The position numbers and the translations under genes are program-made. A stretch of 64,000 nucleotides of DNA from assembly GCF_002003665.1 (NCBI RefSeq), contig NZ_JATM01000001.1, positions 558,001 through 622,000 on the forward strand, written 5' to 3'. This document shows, piece by piece, positions 7,555-16,727 of this stretch. The stretch is from Bombella intestini (GTDB taxonomy: Bacteria > Pseudomonadota > Alphaproteobacteria > Acetobacterales > Acetobacteraceae). Below the pieces are notes generated by a model that saw nothing but the letters and a program-made list of their open reading frames with translations, searched no databases and was not told the origin of the DNA. Position 1 is the first letter of the stretch. Every line of letters begins with the position of its first letter.

Positions 7555-9750
7555 ATGATTACCCGTTTTCTGAACTTCAGGACCCCGTCCTTTTTCTACT
7601 GGATATTCACCCCTTCTTTGGATGGATTCCTATTTGCCCTGCGCACCACTATTGCAGCGTGTTTGTCTCTAGGGATCGCCCTGTGGTTGGAACTGGATAG
7701 CCCCATCTGGGCCCCCATGACGGTTTGGTCCGTGGCGCAACTTTCCCGAGGGGAAAGTCTTTCCAAAGCCCGCTGGCGCATCATCGGGACATTAACTGGT
7801 GGTGTGGCGGCCTTGGTATTTGTCGGCATCTACCCGCAGGCCCCATGGTTGTTCTTTCCACTCATTGCCTTATGGATCGGCTTATGTAGCGGATTGGCGA
7901 CCTTTGTCAGTAATTTCCGTTCTTATGCGCTCGTTCTGTCTGGCTATACATGCGCCATCATCTGCATGGACGTGGTCCCATACACGGGCAGCATCTTTAT
8001 GTTTGCCGTCTCCCGGGCCAGCTATATCATTCTCGGTGTGTTATGCGAAGCCTTTATCGGCCTTCTCTTCGCTTTCAATCAAGATCGTCTAGCCCACTTA
8101 AAAATACGGCAAAAGCTGGAAACTGCCCTCACTCTGGTGGCCGACACGCTGGGCCATATTCTTCAACGCGATACCAGTGCCCTAACAGAAGCCCGTAAGC
8201 TATTCGGAACCATTCTTTCCATCAACGATCAGATTGAATTTGCCGAGCTAGAAATGGGTGCTCATGGGCATGAAGGCGACCATGCCCGGGCTGCTCTGGC
8301 AGCGGTCTCCGCCTTACTATCCCGCAGTTTTGGTATGGCGACACGGTTGGAACTGCTTTCCTCCAATCACCAAGACTTTGATACGGTTGCCAAAGCATTC
8401 CGGCAGCTCCTCCAAGGCTTTTCAACGCGCCTTCCCAAAGAGGAAGAAATCTCAGAACTCCTTGCCGAACTCCAACACCTTCGGGACATCTGCCGCCGCT
8501 ACGCAACGCCCCATCGGCAGAAAGTCATCTCCACGCCCGGTCAAACCGCAACGCCGGAAGAGAAAACCACCATCATTACTCATTCAGCACTGGATGAGCG
8601 TATTCTCTTCTCATCCCTTGGGGATCTGATCGGTGATCTGGAAGAAGCTATTACAGAATATCACGCCAGTACCCACAGCGTGCGGGGCGACCACTTCCAG
8701 TTCCAACGCCACACATATCGGGATGGACGGCTTGCCTTTAATAACGGCTTTCGAGCAGCTCTGACAATTCTTGTCACATCTTTCATTTACGAGATTACGG
8801 CATGGTCCAACGGCAATACGCTCATCAGTATTACTGCGCTGATTTGTGGGCTGTTCGCCACGAAAGAGAATCCCGTACTGGGAACAATAAAATTTCTCAA
8901 AGGGCTCGCCGTAGGATGGTGTGTGGCTTGGGTTCTCTGTTTCATCTTTATTCCCATGGTCACGACCTATGAACCGCTCATCCTCATTCTATCCTCCGTG
9001 ATGATGATAGGTGGGCTTGCGCGTGCTAATCCGGCTACGGCCCCGGCTGCCTCGGCCTTTAACCTGCTGATGCCTCTTATGCTGGGTATCCAGAATCATC
9101 ATGTCATTGATGAAGCCAAATTCTACAACACCAATCTTGCCATCATACTGGCCGGCGTAACGGCCGTTCTCATTTTCCGCAGTATCCTGCCCTTCAACCG
9201 CAAGGCCGAAGAGTTCCGGTTGCGCCGTGCAACATTGCGGGAACTGCGTAACCTTGCCAGCTTACACAGTAATCCACAAATCAGCGCATGGATCGGCCAT
9301 AGTACAGACCGTTTCTCCCGTCTTCTAAGCCACGTCACTACCATGACACCACGTGTGGAAGCTGGGATTCAAGGTACGTTGGCCACCCTGACATTGGGGC
9401 TGAACATCATCCGTCTTCGTGGTCTTCTCAACCGTGAATATCTACCCGAAAGTGCCCGCCGCCCCATCATGTTGGTGCTTCATCACATCGAACATGCCTC
9501 ACGACACCACGGCAGAGCTGCCCGCATGACCCGCGCTGCCATCCGCCGCCTGCGTGAGCTGGACACACAAGACCATGAAGCCATTATCCGGCTGGAAATC
9601 ACCCGTGCCCTGACCCATCTTGTGGTGGTCGAGCACACTCTGCGCACGAATGAAGACTTTCTGGATGCAAGCAAACCCTTCCTTGGAACGGGTTTCTCGG
9701 TCTCCCCCGGTCATGAACCACCCCATGAAGCTGTTCTGGAAAAGGCTTGA
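7555..9750 (+). CDS. FUSC-family inner membrane protein (AaeB/fusaric acid resistance type)
   Basis: Large inner membrane protein of 731 residues with the two-lobed layout of FUSC transporters: a first block of about six membrane helices (residues 20-180, with SPIWAPMTVWSVAQ as the conserved first-loop motif), a soluble helical middle (180-390), a second membrane block (about 395-545, with GRLAFNNGFRAALTIL leading in) and a helical soluble C-terminus. Relatives export aromatic acids or confer fusaric-acid resistance; no membrane-fusion partner is adjacent, so substrate and partner are unknown. A decayed copy of its 3' half lies about 2.2 kb downstream (see pseudogene entry). Confidence 0.85.
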   Translation: MITRFLNFRTPSFFYWIFTPSLDGFLFALRTTIAACLSLGIALWLELDSPIWAPMTVWSVAQLSRGESLSKARWRIIGTLTGGVAALVFVGIYPQAPWLFFPLIALWIGLCSGLATFVSNFRSYALVLSGYTCAIICMDVVPYTGSIFMFAVSRASYIILGVLCEAFIGLLFAFNQDRLAHLKIRQKLETALTLVADTLGHILQRDTSALTEARKLFGTILSINDQIEFAELEMGAHGHEGDHARAALAAVSALLSRSFGMATRLELLSSNHQDFDTVAKAFRQLLQGFSTRLPKEEEISELLAELQHLRDICRRYATPHRQKVISTPGQTATPEEKTTIITHSALDERILFSSLGDLIGDLEEAITEYHASTHSVRGDHFQFQRHTYRDGRLAFNNGFRAALTILVTSFIYEITAWSNGNTLISITALICGLFATKENPVLGTIKFLKGLAVGWCVAWVLCFIFIPMVTTYEPLILILSSVMMIGGLARANPATAPAASAFNLLMPLMLGIQNHHVIDEAKFYNTNLAIILAGVTAVLIFRSILPFNRKAEEFRLRRATLRELRNLASLHSNPQISAWIGHSTDRFSRLLSHVTTMTPRVEAGIQGTLATLTLGLNIIRLRGLLNREYLPESARRPIMLVLHHIEHASRHHGRAARMTRAAIRRLRELDTQDHEAIIRLEITRALTHLVVVEHTLRTNEDFLDASKPFLGTGFSVSPGHEPPHEAVLEKA

Positions 9751-9811
9751 TCTCCTGATCTTATAACGCCAGAGTTACGAAACCTTTTCGTTACTGAAGA
9801 CCCTCTGCTTC

Positions 9812-11170
9812 ATGAAGATCCATTACCTCGTCACCAGCCTGGAAACAGGCGGGGCCGAATTTACCATCCCCGACATCATCAAAGCACTTGAACAGTTCGG
9901 TCATCAGGTTGATGTCACCGCCTGCGAAGCCCGTGATATGGGGGCAGCTCCTTATCTAGAACGTGCAGGCATTCCCTACCGGCTGCTTGACACGGAACGC
10001 CGCAATTTCTTTCTCACCCTATTCCGCATCCTGCGCCTGCTTATCAAAAACCGCCCTGACATCATCTGGACTTCACTAAGCCGCGCCACGCTTTTAGGCC
10101 AACTTGCCGGGAAAATCCTCAATATTCCAGTTGTAAGTTGGAAGAACAGCGCCAGCATACGCTTCACAACAACAGTGGGACGCCCCTTCACCCGGCTTTG
10201 GGTTGCAGACTCATACTATGTCGCACGGTTCCTGCATGAAAAAATGAACATTCCGCCAGAGAAGATCACGGCATGGCCTCTTTATGTTGCGGCGCCCAAT
10301 ACGCACCCCGCCCCTGACTGGAATGGCCAGACACGCCTTCACATAGGCAGCACAGGGCGACTTCATGAAGTAAAGAACTATCCTCTCCTCATTGAAGGTA
10401 TAGCCCTATTCCGGGAACGCCATCCTCAATGGGCAGACCTTGTTCATCTCTCTTTTGCCGGTGATGGCCCCCAGCGTGCCGAATTGGAAACCCTCATCCA
10501 GAAGTATGGGCTAGAAAAACATGTCTCGCTGAAAGGCTTTCAGACAAATGTTTCAGCCTTTCTCAGCACGCTTCAGCTTTACGCCCAACCATCACGCTAT
10601 GAAGGCATGTGCCTTGCCGCCCATGAAGCCATGAACATGAGCCTACCCGTGATAGCAACACCTGTCGGAGAGATGCGCAACAGCGTCCAGCCCGGCAAAA
10701 CGGGCTTCCTTCTCCAGCCTGACAGGATTCCAGAAACATTCTGCGACATACTCGCCGAAATCTTCCAGAATCCCAGCCTGCTTCACCGCTATGGTGAAGC
10801 AGCAAAGCAGCATATCCAGCAACATTACAGCCGAGAGGTCTTTCTGCAACGCTGCAAGCAGATTTCTGAAAGACTACTCGGTGATCTGGAAGAAACTATT
10901 ACAGAATATCACGCCAGCACCCACAGCGTGCGAGGCAATCACTTCCGGTTCCAACGCCACACACATCAGGATGGACGGCTTGCCTTCAATAACGGCTTTC
11001 GGGCAGCTCTGACAATTCTTATCACATCTTTCATTGCTAATTTGTGGGCTGGTTGCCACGAAAGAAAACCCCGTACTGGGAACAATAAAATTTCTCAAAG
11101 GGCTTGCCGTAAGATGGTGTGTGGCCTGGGTTCTCTATTTCATCTTTATTCCCATGGTCACGACATATGA
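9812..11170 (+). CDS. GT4 glycosyltransferase with C-terminal fusion to an FUSC gene fragment
   Basis: Residues 1-355 form a complete GT-B retaining glycosyltransferase of family GT4: an N-terminal Rossmann lobe beginning KIHYLVTSLETGGAEF, the sugar-nucleotide region GSTGRLHEVKNYPLL and GDGPQRAELE, and the E-x7-E motif in EGMCLAAHEAMN. The paralogue at 11681-12769 ends exactly where this domain ends. Here the stop codon is missing and the frame continues for about 97 residues. The first 52 or so match FUSC residues (GDLEETITEYHASTHS and so on) in the FUSC reading frame; then a 50-bp deletion shifts the frame and the tail is nonsense. The catalytic part is probably functional; sugar and acceptor are unknown. 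Confidence 0.82.
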   Translation: MKIHYLVTSLETGGAEFTIPDIIKALEQFGHQVDVTACEARDMGAAPYLERAGIPYRLLDTERRNFFLTLFRILRLLIKNRPDIIWTSLSRATLLGQLAGKILNIPVVSWKNSASIRFTTTVGRPFTRLWVADSYYVARFLHEKMNIPPEKITAWPLYVAAPNTHPAPDWNGQTRLHIGSTGRLHEVKNYPLLIEGIALFRERHPQWADLVHLSFAGDGPQRAELETLIQKYGLEKHVSLKGFQTNVSAFLSTLQLYAQPSRYEGMCLAAHEAMNMSLPVIATPVGEMRNSVQPGKTGFLLQPDRIPETFCDILAEIFQNPSLLHRYGEAAKQHIQQHYSREVFLQRCKQISERLLGDLEETITEYHASTHSVRGNHFRFQRHTHQDGRLAFNNGFRAALTILITSFIANLWAGCHERKPRTGNNKISQRACRKMVCGLGSLFHLYSHGHDI

Positions 11171-11638
11171 ACCGTCATCTTCATTCTATCCTCCGTGATG
11201 ATGGGAGGTGGGCTTGAGCGTGCTAATCCGGCTACTTTCGCAGCATCCTGACCTTTAACCGCAAGGCCGAAGAGTTCCGGTTACGCCGTGCAACATTGCG
11301 GGAACTGCGCAACCTTGCCACCTTACACACTACCCCACAAATCAGCGCATGGATCGACCATAGTACAGACCCTTTCCCCCGTCTTCTAAGCCACGTCACT
11401 CCCATGACACCACGGCAGAGCTGCCCGTATGACCCGCGCTGCCATCCGCCGCCTGCGTGAGCTGGACACACAAAACCATGAAGCCGTTATCCGGCTGGAA
11501 ATCACCCGTGCCCTGACCCATCTTGTGGTGATCGAACATACTTTGCGCACGAATGAAGACTTTCTGGATGCAAACAAACCCTCTCAAACATCATCCGATG
11601 CAGGTTCAATAGACACCACACTTCTAGGGCAGGCCTAA
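10878..11638 (+). pseudogene. Decayed partial copy of the FUSC gene 3' half
   Basis: Nucleotide comparison with 8630-9680 shows four collinear blocks of high identity. Between them are deletions of 50 bp (8788-8837 of the intact gene), about 135 bp (9039-9173) and 158 bp (9354-9511), plus a single-base loss near 11169. The 158-bp loss lies between two copies of GACACCACG. The first block is read in frame from the upstream glycosyltransferase. The last 57 bases (11582-11638) do not match the intact gene, so the fragment probably derives from a diverged FUSC paralogue rather than from a recent simple duplication. A short open frame at 11429-11638 is a leftover of the C-terminus. Confidence 0.85.
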
Positions 11639-11680
11639 ACTGCAGCCAGAATGTAAAAGAACATGGTAATCACTTCGACC

Positions 11681-12769
11681 TTATAAAAGCTCTTTGATCT
11701 TTTCAGAAACAATGTACCCACGTTCTTCATAAAGAGAGCTACCATATTCATTCATTATGTACTCTCTCGACCTTTTGCCGTACTCATAAACGAGGTCAGG
11801 ATTCGCAAATATGTTACTCAATGCCGCAGAAATACTCTGAGGAATGTTCCCTTCCAGTATGAAACCCTGCTCTCCATTCCTCACACTATAAGGCAACTCC
11901 CCAACAGGGGTTACAAGCATCAGCAGGCCAGCATTCATAGCTTCATGCGCCGCTATGCAAAAACCTTCAAACCGAGAGGGCTGCACATATACATCAAGCC
12001 CTCCCAGAAAAGATGGAATATCCTCAATGAATTGCCCCAAGCTGACAATATGTTGCAGATCATAACGCTCTACTAGAGACGCAAGCTCGCTCTTTAACGG
12101 GCCATCACCGGCAATAGAGAGCCTTATCATGTCCTTATATTGAGGGTTGGTCTTTCGGAAATGAGCTAACCCCTCTAGCAATAAGTCATAATTTTTTACT
12201 TCGTGTAACCGGCCAGTACTCCCAATATGCAACGGTCGCTCTGCATTCCATGTATGGGCCACAGGGTATGCCTCTTTTGCCACGAAAGGCGGCCAATTAC
12301 ATATCTTAGAGGGCGTTATATTCATTTTCGTGGCGAGAAAATCGCATACAGACGCAGAGTCCGCTATCCATACCTTGGGTATGGCTTTTCCTAACCACGA
12401 ACTCCATTTCAAATCTGCACTATTCTTCCAACTGACAACAGGGATTCCTAATATTTTTCCCGCCAACTGGCCGATTATCGAAGCACGACTTAAAGAAGTT
12501 AAAATAACATCAGCCTTAATGCTGGAAACAAACCTTATAACGTCAAACAGTTCTTTAAAAAGGCTTCTCTTCTTCCCCCCTAAAATGACATAAGGTATTG
12601 AATGTTTTTCTAGAAGATGCGCTGTCCCCATATCTCGTGCCTGACAAGATACGACCGTGACATTAAAGTTATTATTTTTCAGCGACTCAATAATCTGCGG
12701 CATGGAAAAACCAGCTCCGCCACCTTCCATGCTCGTAATAATATAACATATCTTAATTTCTTTATTCAT
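11681..12769 (-). CDS. GT4 glycosyltransferase, paralogue of the 9812 gene
   Basis: A 362-residue GT-B retaining glycosyltransferase. It aligns end to end with residues 1-355 of the gene at 9812: shared strings include ITSMEGGGAGFSMPQII, AGKILGIPVVSWKNSA, LHIGSTGRLHEVKNY and EGFCIAAHEAMN (the E-x7-E motif). The base composition is more AT-rich than that of its neighbours, suggesting separate acquisition or slower amelioration. It is convergent with the decayed FUSC fragment and divergent from the FAH-family gene, with a weak ribosome site before ATG 12769. A role in exopolysaccharide or lipopolysaccharide decoration is inference. Confidence 0.85.
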   Translation of the reverse strand: MNKEIKICYIITSMEGGGAGFSMPQIIESLKNNNFNVTVVSCQARDMGTAHLLEKHSIPYVILGGKKRSLFKELFDVIRFVSSIKADVILTSLSRASIIGQLAGKILGIPVVSWKNSADLKWSSWLGKAIPKVWIADSASVCDFLATKMNITPSKICNWPPFVAKEAYPVAHTWNAERPLHIGSTGRLHEVKNYDLLLEGLAHFRKTNPQYKDMIRLSIAGDGPLKSELASLVERYDLQHIVSLGQFIEDIPSFLGGLDVYVQPSRFEGFCIAAHEAMNAGLLMLVTPVGELPYSVRNGEQGFILEGNIPQSISAALSNIFANPDLVYEYGKRSREYIMNEYGSSLYEERGYIVSEKIKELL

Positions 12770-13015
12770 ATTAAAACCTTACGCAAAGTGTCCGTTATAA
12801 AAATGGTTAAATATCTCGCAACACTGACATGCCCAACAGCTTGTAGGCTTGCTTGATAACGCTATGTTGACACCATAACAAGGCAGAATACAGAGCGGAT
12901 ATACACCACGAATTTTCCTTATCACCCAAGAATATTAATGCAATGAATACCCCTCCCTCTTTGCATATATAATCTTCCCCGCACTGTCGTTGAGGAAATT
13001 TAAGGCATAAACATC

Positions 13016-13879
13016 ATGACAAAACTCTGCCGTTATCGCCTGAATGGCCACGAAAAGTCCGGTTTGGTCGACAGTTCCGGTACATTGCGTGATCTGTCCA
13101 GCCTCTGGGATGACCTAACACCGGATTGCCTAGCTCCACACTCCCTAGGCAAACTGGCCGATATTGACGTTTCCTCTCTACCGGCCGTCAGCGGCTCTCC
13201 CCGCTTCGGGATTCCTATCAGCCATGTCTCAAAATGTGTCTGTATCGGGCTAAACTATACCGACCACGCAAAAGAAGCAGGGCTGCCCATCCCGCAGGAA
13301 CCTATCGTGTTTCTGAAGGCACCTTCAGCACTCTGCGGTGCTTATGATGCCATTCCCATTCCGCCCCATGCCTCCAAGATGGACTGGGAGGTTGAGCTGG
13401 GCGTTGTCATTGGTAGCACGGCACGTCATGTCAAAGAGGCCGATGCCCTGAAACATGTCGCCGGTTACTGTGTTATCAATGATGTTTCAGAACGCAGCTT
13501 CCAAATGCAGTCATCACAGTGGGATAAAGGGAAAGGATGCGACAATTTTGGCCCTGTCGGTCCTTTCCTCGTAACGGCAGATGAGATCGCTGATCCGCAA
13601 AACCTGCACCTCTGGTTAGATGTAAACGGTGTCCGGCGTCAGGATGGCTCGACATCCACCATGATTTTTTCCGTGCGTGAAATCATCGCCTACCTCAGCC
13701 GTTACATGACACTCCTACCCGGCGACATCATCGCTACTGGTACGCCGCCCGGTGTCGGAATGGGGCACAACCCGCCCCTATGGTTGCAGGAAGGTGATGA
13801 AATACGCCTCGGTATTGATGGCCTAGGCGAACAAAAACAGACACTAATCCGCTGGCGTCACGACCTTCCAACCAAATAA
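13016..13879 (+). CDS. Fumarylacetoacetate hydrolase (FAH)-family protein
   Basis: Metal-dependent C-C hydrolase, isomerase or decarboxylase of the FAH fold, 287 residues. The catalytic domain starts near residue 75 (CIGLNYTDHAKEAGLPIP), with metal ligands in DWEVELGVVIG and NDVSERSFQ, and the family signature GDIIATGTPPGVGMG near the end. An N-terminal 70-residue segment is typical of the 280-290 residue subgroup annotated as 2-hydroxyhepta-2,4-diene-1,7-dioate isomerase, acylpyruvase or ureidoglycolate lyase. No pathway genes are adjacent, so the substrate is open. A TATAAT box at 12968-12973, 43 bases before the start, may be its -10 element; no good -35 is visible. Confidence 0.85.
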   Translation: MTKLCRYRLNGHEKSGLVDSSGTLRDLSSLWDDLTPDCLAPHSLGKLADIDVSSLPAVSGSPRFGIPISHVSKCVCIGLNYTDHAKEAGLPIPQEPIVFLKAPSALCGAYDAIPIPPHASKMDWEVELGVVIGSTARHVKEADALKHVAGYCVINDVSERSFQMQSSQWDKGKGCDNFGPVGPFLVTADEIADPQNLHLWLDVNGVRRQDGSTSTMIFSVREIIAYLSRYMTLLPGDIIATGTPPGVGMGHNPPLWLQEGDEIRLGIDGLGEQKQTLIRWRHDLPTK

Positions 13880-13908
13880 TTGCCTCCCCATACATCCCAT
13901 GATCGGGA

Positions 13909-14011
13909 GTGTTCCATATCCTGCAAGGCAGCCTCAAAATCCACACTACATACGAGGCTCTAAACCCTCGGGCAGGTGATACAGCTACCGTCCTAGCGGA
14001 TATGGAACACT
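13909..14011. repeat. Perfect 14-bp inverted repeat between FAH gene and rmuC
   Basis: AGTGTTCCATATCC at 13909-13922 is exactly repeated in reverse complement at 13998-14011, 75 bases apart. The stretch lies between two convergent genes. It is too widely spaced for a terminator and no transposase remnant is recognisable between the arms. A 53-codon frame from GTG 13909 to 14070 crosses it, but has no supporting ribosome site or family match. Confidence 0.55.
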
Positions 14012-14079
14012 GGTTTTCTGACACCAGAGCAGAACCAACCCAGTTTGGGTTCATACCTCTAGAAGGATAAACACACCCT

Positions 14080-15735
14080 TCATTCCTCGGGAGCTTCCAC
14101 CTTATCCGCGATAGGCTCGACAATCAGACTTAGACGTTCCACTTCAAAGTCTATGTGATTTGTCTCTAGCGAAGGCAGATTTTTGTTAACCTTGGCTGAA
14201 AGCTGCCTAAAACGGTCCACCCTGCCATAGAGGCCCTGCTGACCAGCCAATGCCGTAACTGCACTGTTATAATGGTTACTTGCTGTATTAAGGGTGCCTC
14301 CCAATTTGCCTAACCGCTCAGCAACCAGGCAGACTGAATTATAAATATCCCCTGCCTTTTCACTGATTTCACGAGCCTCCGCATTGCTTCGCTCGATCAT
14401 CCACAGATTAGAGACAGTCCGCAGGATAGGAATCAATGTTGTATGCGAGACCAGTACAATGCCTTTCCTGTACCCATATTCAAACAAGTCTTTGCTCATC
14501 TTGAGCGCATCAATATAGGCTGGTTCAATCGGCATGAACATGAGAACGAAATTAGGGCTCCGAATACCAATTAGATTGGTATAATCCTTCGATGCCAGAT
14601 CATCGATGTGCCTGCGGACAGCCTTTACATGCTCATTCATGGCGAGCTGATAGTCTGCGGGGGTTTCTGCACCAATCGCCCGATCATAGGCATTTAGAGA
14701 AACCTTGCTATCAATGATGATATGTTTGCCATCAGGCAGCTTGACCAGATAATCGGTCTGCTTCTGGCGGCCCTCCATATCCTTAAAAGAACTCTGCACT
14801 TCATAATGAGCGTCTTCCACTAAGCCGCTCATTTCCAAAGTACGTTGGAGCTGTGCTTCACCCCAAGCACCACGCTGCTGTGAATCCCCTTTTAGCGCAG
14901 AGGTCAGATTATTTGCCTCTTTGCTCATCTTCAGGCCAATTTCCAGAACCTTCCTGATCTCGGCATTTAAGGTACTGTTTCCCTGCAATGAGGCATCATG
15001 AACTTCATTAACCCGTTTCTGGAAACCTTCAATCTGCTCCCGAAAGGGCTTCAGCATAGCGGCGATATTGACCTGACTGGCATCCGCAAAAGTCTTCCCT
15101 TTTTCCTCGAATATCCTGTTTGCCAGATTTTCAAATTCTTTTCCCAAGGCCTGGCGAGCTTCACCAAGCTGTTGCATCTGTTCTTTAAAATGCTCTTCTT
15201 TCCGCTCCAGCGTTGTTCTAATTTCTACGTGGTCATTTTGTAAGGCGGTATATTTCTGAAAGAGAGCATCACGCTGCTTTCCCAGCTCCGTCACCGTTTC
15301 CCGGCTTTCAATCAGATGCTGATTCAGCACCTTATTTTCTGCCTGAACAGAGCCTAGCTGCCGCTCTGCGCTATGTTGCTGCTCTCGCACAATCTCCAAA
15401 GACTGACGAACCTCTGCCAACTGGTCTCCCCGTTCCGCCAGTGCCTCATCCAGCTGCTTCACTCTATCATGAGCATTCAGTAACTGCGTACGAGCCGTAT
15501 TGTCCGACAGTTCTACTTCATGCAATTTTCTTTTAAGGGCCGAAAGCTCTTCATGCGAAACGTCATTCTGGCTACTGACCCGCTGGTTTTCAGCCTTTAA
15601 CTGCTGCATCTCCATCACAAGATCAGCACTTTTCCGGCCTGTTCGTCTCATCCCCAACAGATACCCCAGTGCCCACGCCAAAAAGGCGACAATCACGATA
15701 ATCATCGCGCAAATCATTAATGCTGGTACCTGCAT
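14080..15735 (-). CDS. rmuC: DNA recombination protein RmuC
   Basis: Membrane-anchored protein of the PD-(D/E)xK-like RmuC family that limits DNA inversions and rearrangements. An N-terminal transmembrane helix (ALMICAMIIVIVAFLAWALG) is followed by a coiled coil rich in Glu, Gln and Leu (about residues 30-190) and the conserved domain: NLTSALKGDSQQRGAWGEAQ, KQTDYLVKLPDGKHIIIDSKVSLNAY and NFVLMFMPIEPAY are family hallmarks. ATG 15735 is favoured because it has GGGGGG just upstream and places the helix at the N-terminus; ATG 15774 would add 13 residues. It is convergent with the FAH-family gene. Confidence in the family is high. Confidence 0.92.
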   Translation of the reverse strand: MQVPALMICAMIIVIVAFLAWALGYLLGMRRTGRKSADLVMEMQQLKAENQRVSSQNDVSHEELSALKRKLHEVELSDNTARTQLLNAHDRVKQLDEALAERGDQLAEVRQSLEIVREQQHSAERQLGSVQAENKVLNQHLIESRETVTELGKQRDALFQKYTALQNDHVEIRTTLERKEEHFKEQMQQLGEARQALGKEFENLANRIFEEKGKTFADASQVNIAAMLKPFREQIEGFQKRVNEVHDASLQGNSTLNAEIRKVLEIGLKMSKEANNLTSALKGDSQQRGAWGEAQLQRTLEMSGLVEDAHYEVQSSFKDMEGRQKQTDYLVKLPDGKHIIIDSKVSLNAYDRAIGAETPADYQLAMNEHVKAVRRHIDDLASKDYTNLIGIRSPNFVLMFMPIEPAYIDALKMSKDLFEYGYRKGIVLVSHTTLIPILRTVSNLWMIERSNAEAREISEKAGDIYNSVCLVAERLGKLGGTLNTASNHYNSAVTALAGQQGLYGRVDRFRQLSAKVNKNLPSLETNHIDFEVERLSLIVEPIADKVEAPEE

Positions 15736-15934
15736 ATTCCCCCCAATATCCGCATTATACGGTATAAATCTCATAGAGATAATTTCTTCTCAAAAATGTA
15801 GTGTATTTAGTAAATTTATGCGAACACAAAGAAGACAATAAATACCACCAGCCACGAAGAGCATAAAGCCACATGCTCAGCCTAAACTCTCTCTTGAGAG
15901 CTAGTACCTATTCGGTAACACGTCGCTATCTGGC

Positions 15935-15968
15935 AAAATCAATCCCTCTGATCCTCTATAGGATCAGA
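15935..15968 (-). terminator. Possible terminator of tRNA-Ser
   Basis: An 8-bp perfect hairpin (TCTGATCC/GGATCAGA, six-base loop) lies 30 bases beyond the 3' end of the tRNA, followed after eight bases by TTTT in the direction of transcription. The distance to the T-run is longer than usual. Confidence 0.3.
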
Positions 15969-15997
15969 ACACACTGTTCATCAGGGACGCTATATTT

Positions 15998-16087
15998 TGG
16001 CGGAGAGAGAGGGATTCGAACCCTCGGAACGCTTGCACGCTCAACGGTTTTCGAGACCGCCCCAATCGACCACTCTGGCACCTCTCC
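15998..16087 (-). tRNA. tRNA-Ser (CGA)
   Basis: A class II tRNA of 90 bases, including an encoded CCA end. The acceptor GGAGAGG pairs with TCTCTCC, the anticodon loop CTCGAAA gives anticodon CGA (codon UCG), a long variable arm is present, and the T-loop is GGTTCGAATCC. Confidence 0.95.
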
Positions 16088-16384
16088 GGGGCTTAGGATG
16101 AGAAAAGTACAACATCTCATCACCAGCGAATGCGGCTCCTTATGACGAAATTTTATCAAATTAGCAAGAGGCTGCATCCCTTCTCATCCCGTTTCCAGAT
16201 CATAATGCCTGCTTTTTTATTGACGATCCTCAAACAAGGCGGTAGAGAACCCCTCTGTTCCTATGGCTTTCTGATTCATGCAGGGAGCTATCTGAACCAA
16301 TGACAAAAAGCGAGCGGGGTACTTCCTTTGTCTGAAAAGGCACAAGAAGGACCAGAGGCTTCGGTAACATAAAGAGAGTTTTGC

Positions 16385-16699
16385 ATGTTTGCAGTCATCC
16401 GCACGGGCGGGAAACAGTATCGCGTCGCCAAGGACGCCATCCTGAAAGTTGAGAAGCTGGATGCCGAAGCTGGCAGCACAGTCACCTTCTCTGACGTTCT
16501 GATGGTCGGTGGCGAAGGCAGCACGAAGATCGGCGCTCCGCTGGTTGAAGGTGCAAGCGTAACTGCTGAAGTTGTCGCACAGGACCGTCTGCCGACCGTC
16601 ATCATCTTCAAGAAGCGCCGCCGTCAGAACAGCCGCCGCAAGAATGGCCACCGTCAGCCGGTCACCGTTCTGCGCATTACCGCAATCAACGCTGCGTAA
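16385..16699 (+). CDS. rplU: 50S ribosomal protein L21
   Basis: Large-subunit protein that binds 23S r[23 protein letters not shown] at the N-terminus and the basic stretch [19 protein letters not shown] with ITAI near the end are diagnostic. Length 104 is normal. It is the first gene of the conserved rplU-rpmA-obgE set, with rpmA starting 28 bases downstream behind an AAGGAGA site. Confidence 0.97.
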   Translation: MFAVIRTGGKQYRVAKDAILKVEKLDAEAGSTVTFSDVLMVGGEGSTKIGAPLVEGASVTAEVVAQDRLPTVIIFKKRRRQNSRRKNGHRQPVTVLRITAINAA

Positions 16700-16727
16700 T
16701 TTCGCCCGTTCCTAAGGAGACACAGTC

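Noticed and set aside
11429-11638. Short open frame resembling the FUSC C-terminus
   Set aside because: It is the last block of the decayed FUSC copy, without its own start signals; reported as part of the pseudogene.
13909-14070. A 53-codon frame starting at GTG between the FAH-like gene and rmuC
   Set aside because: No adequate ribosome site and no family resemblance; it overlaps an inverted repeat and is better treated as non-coding.
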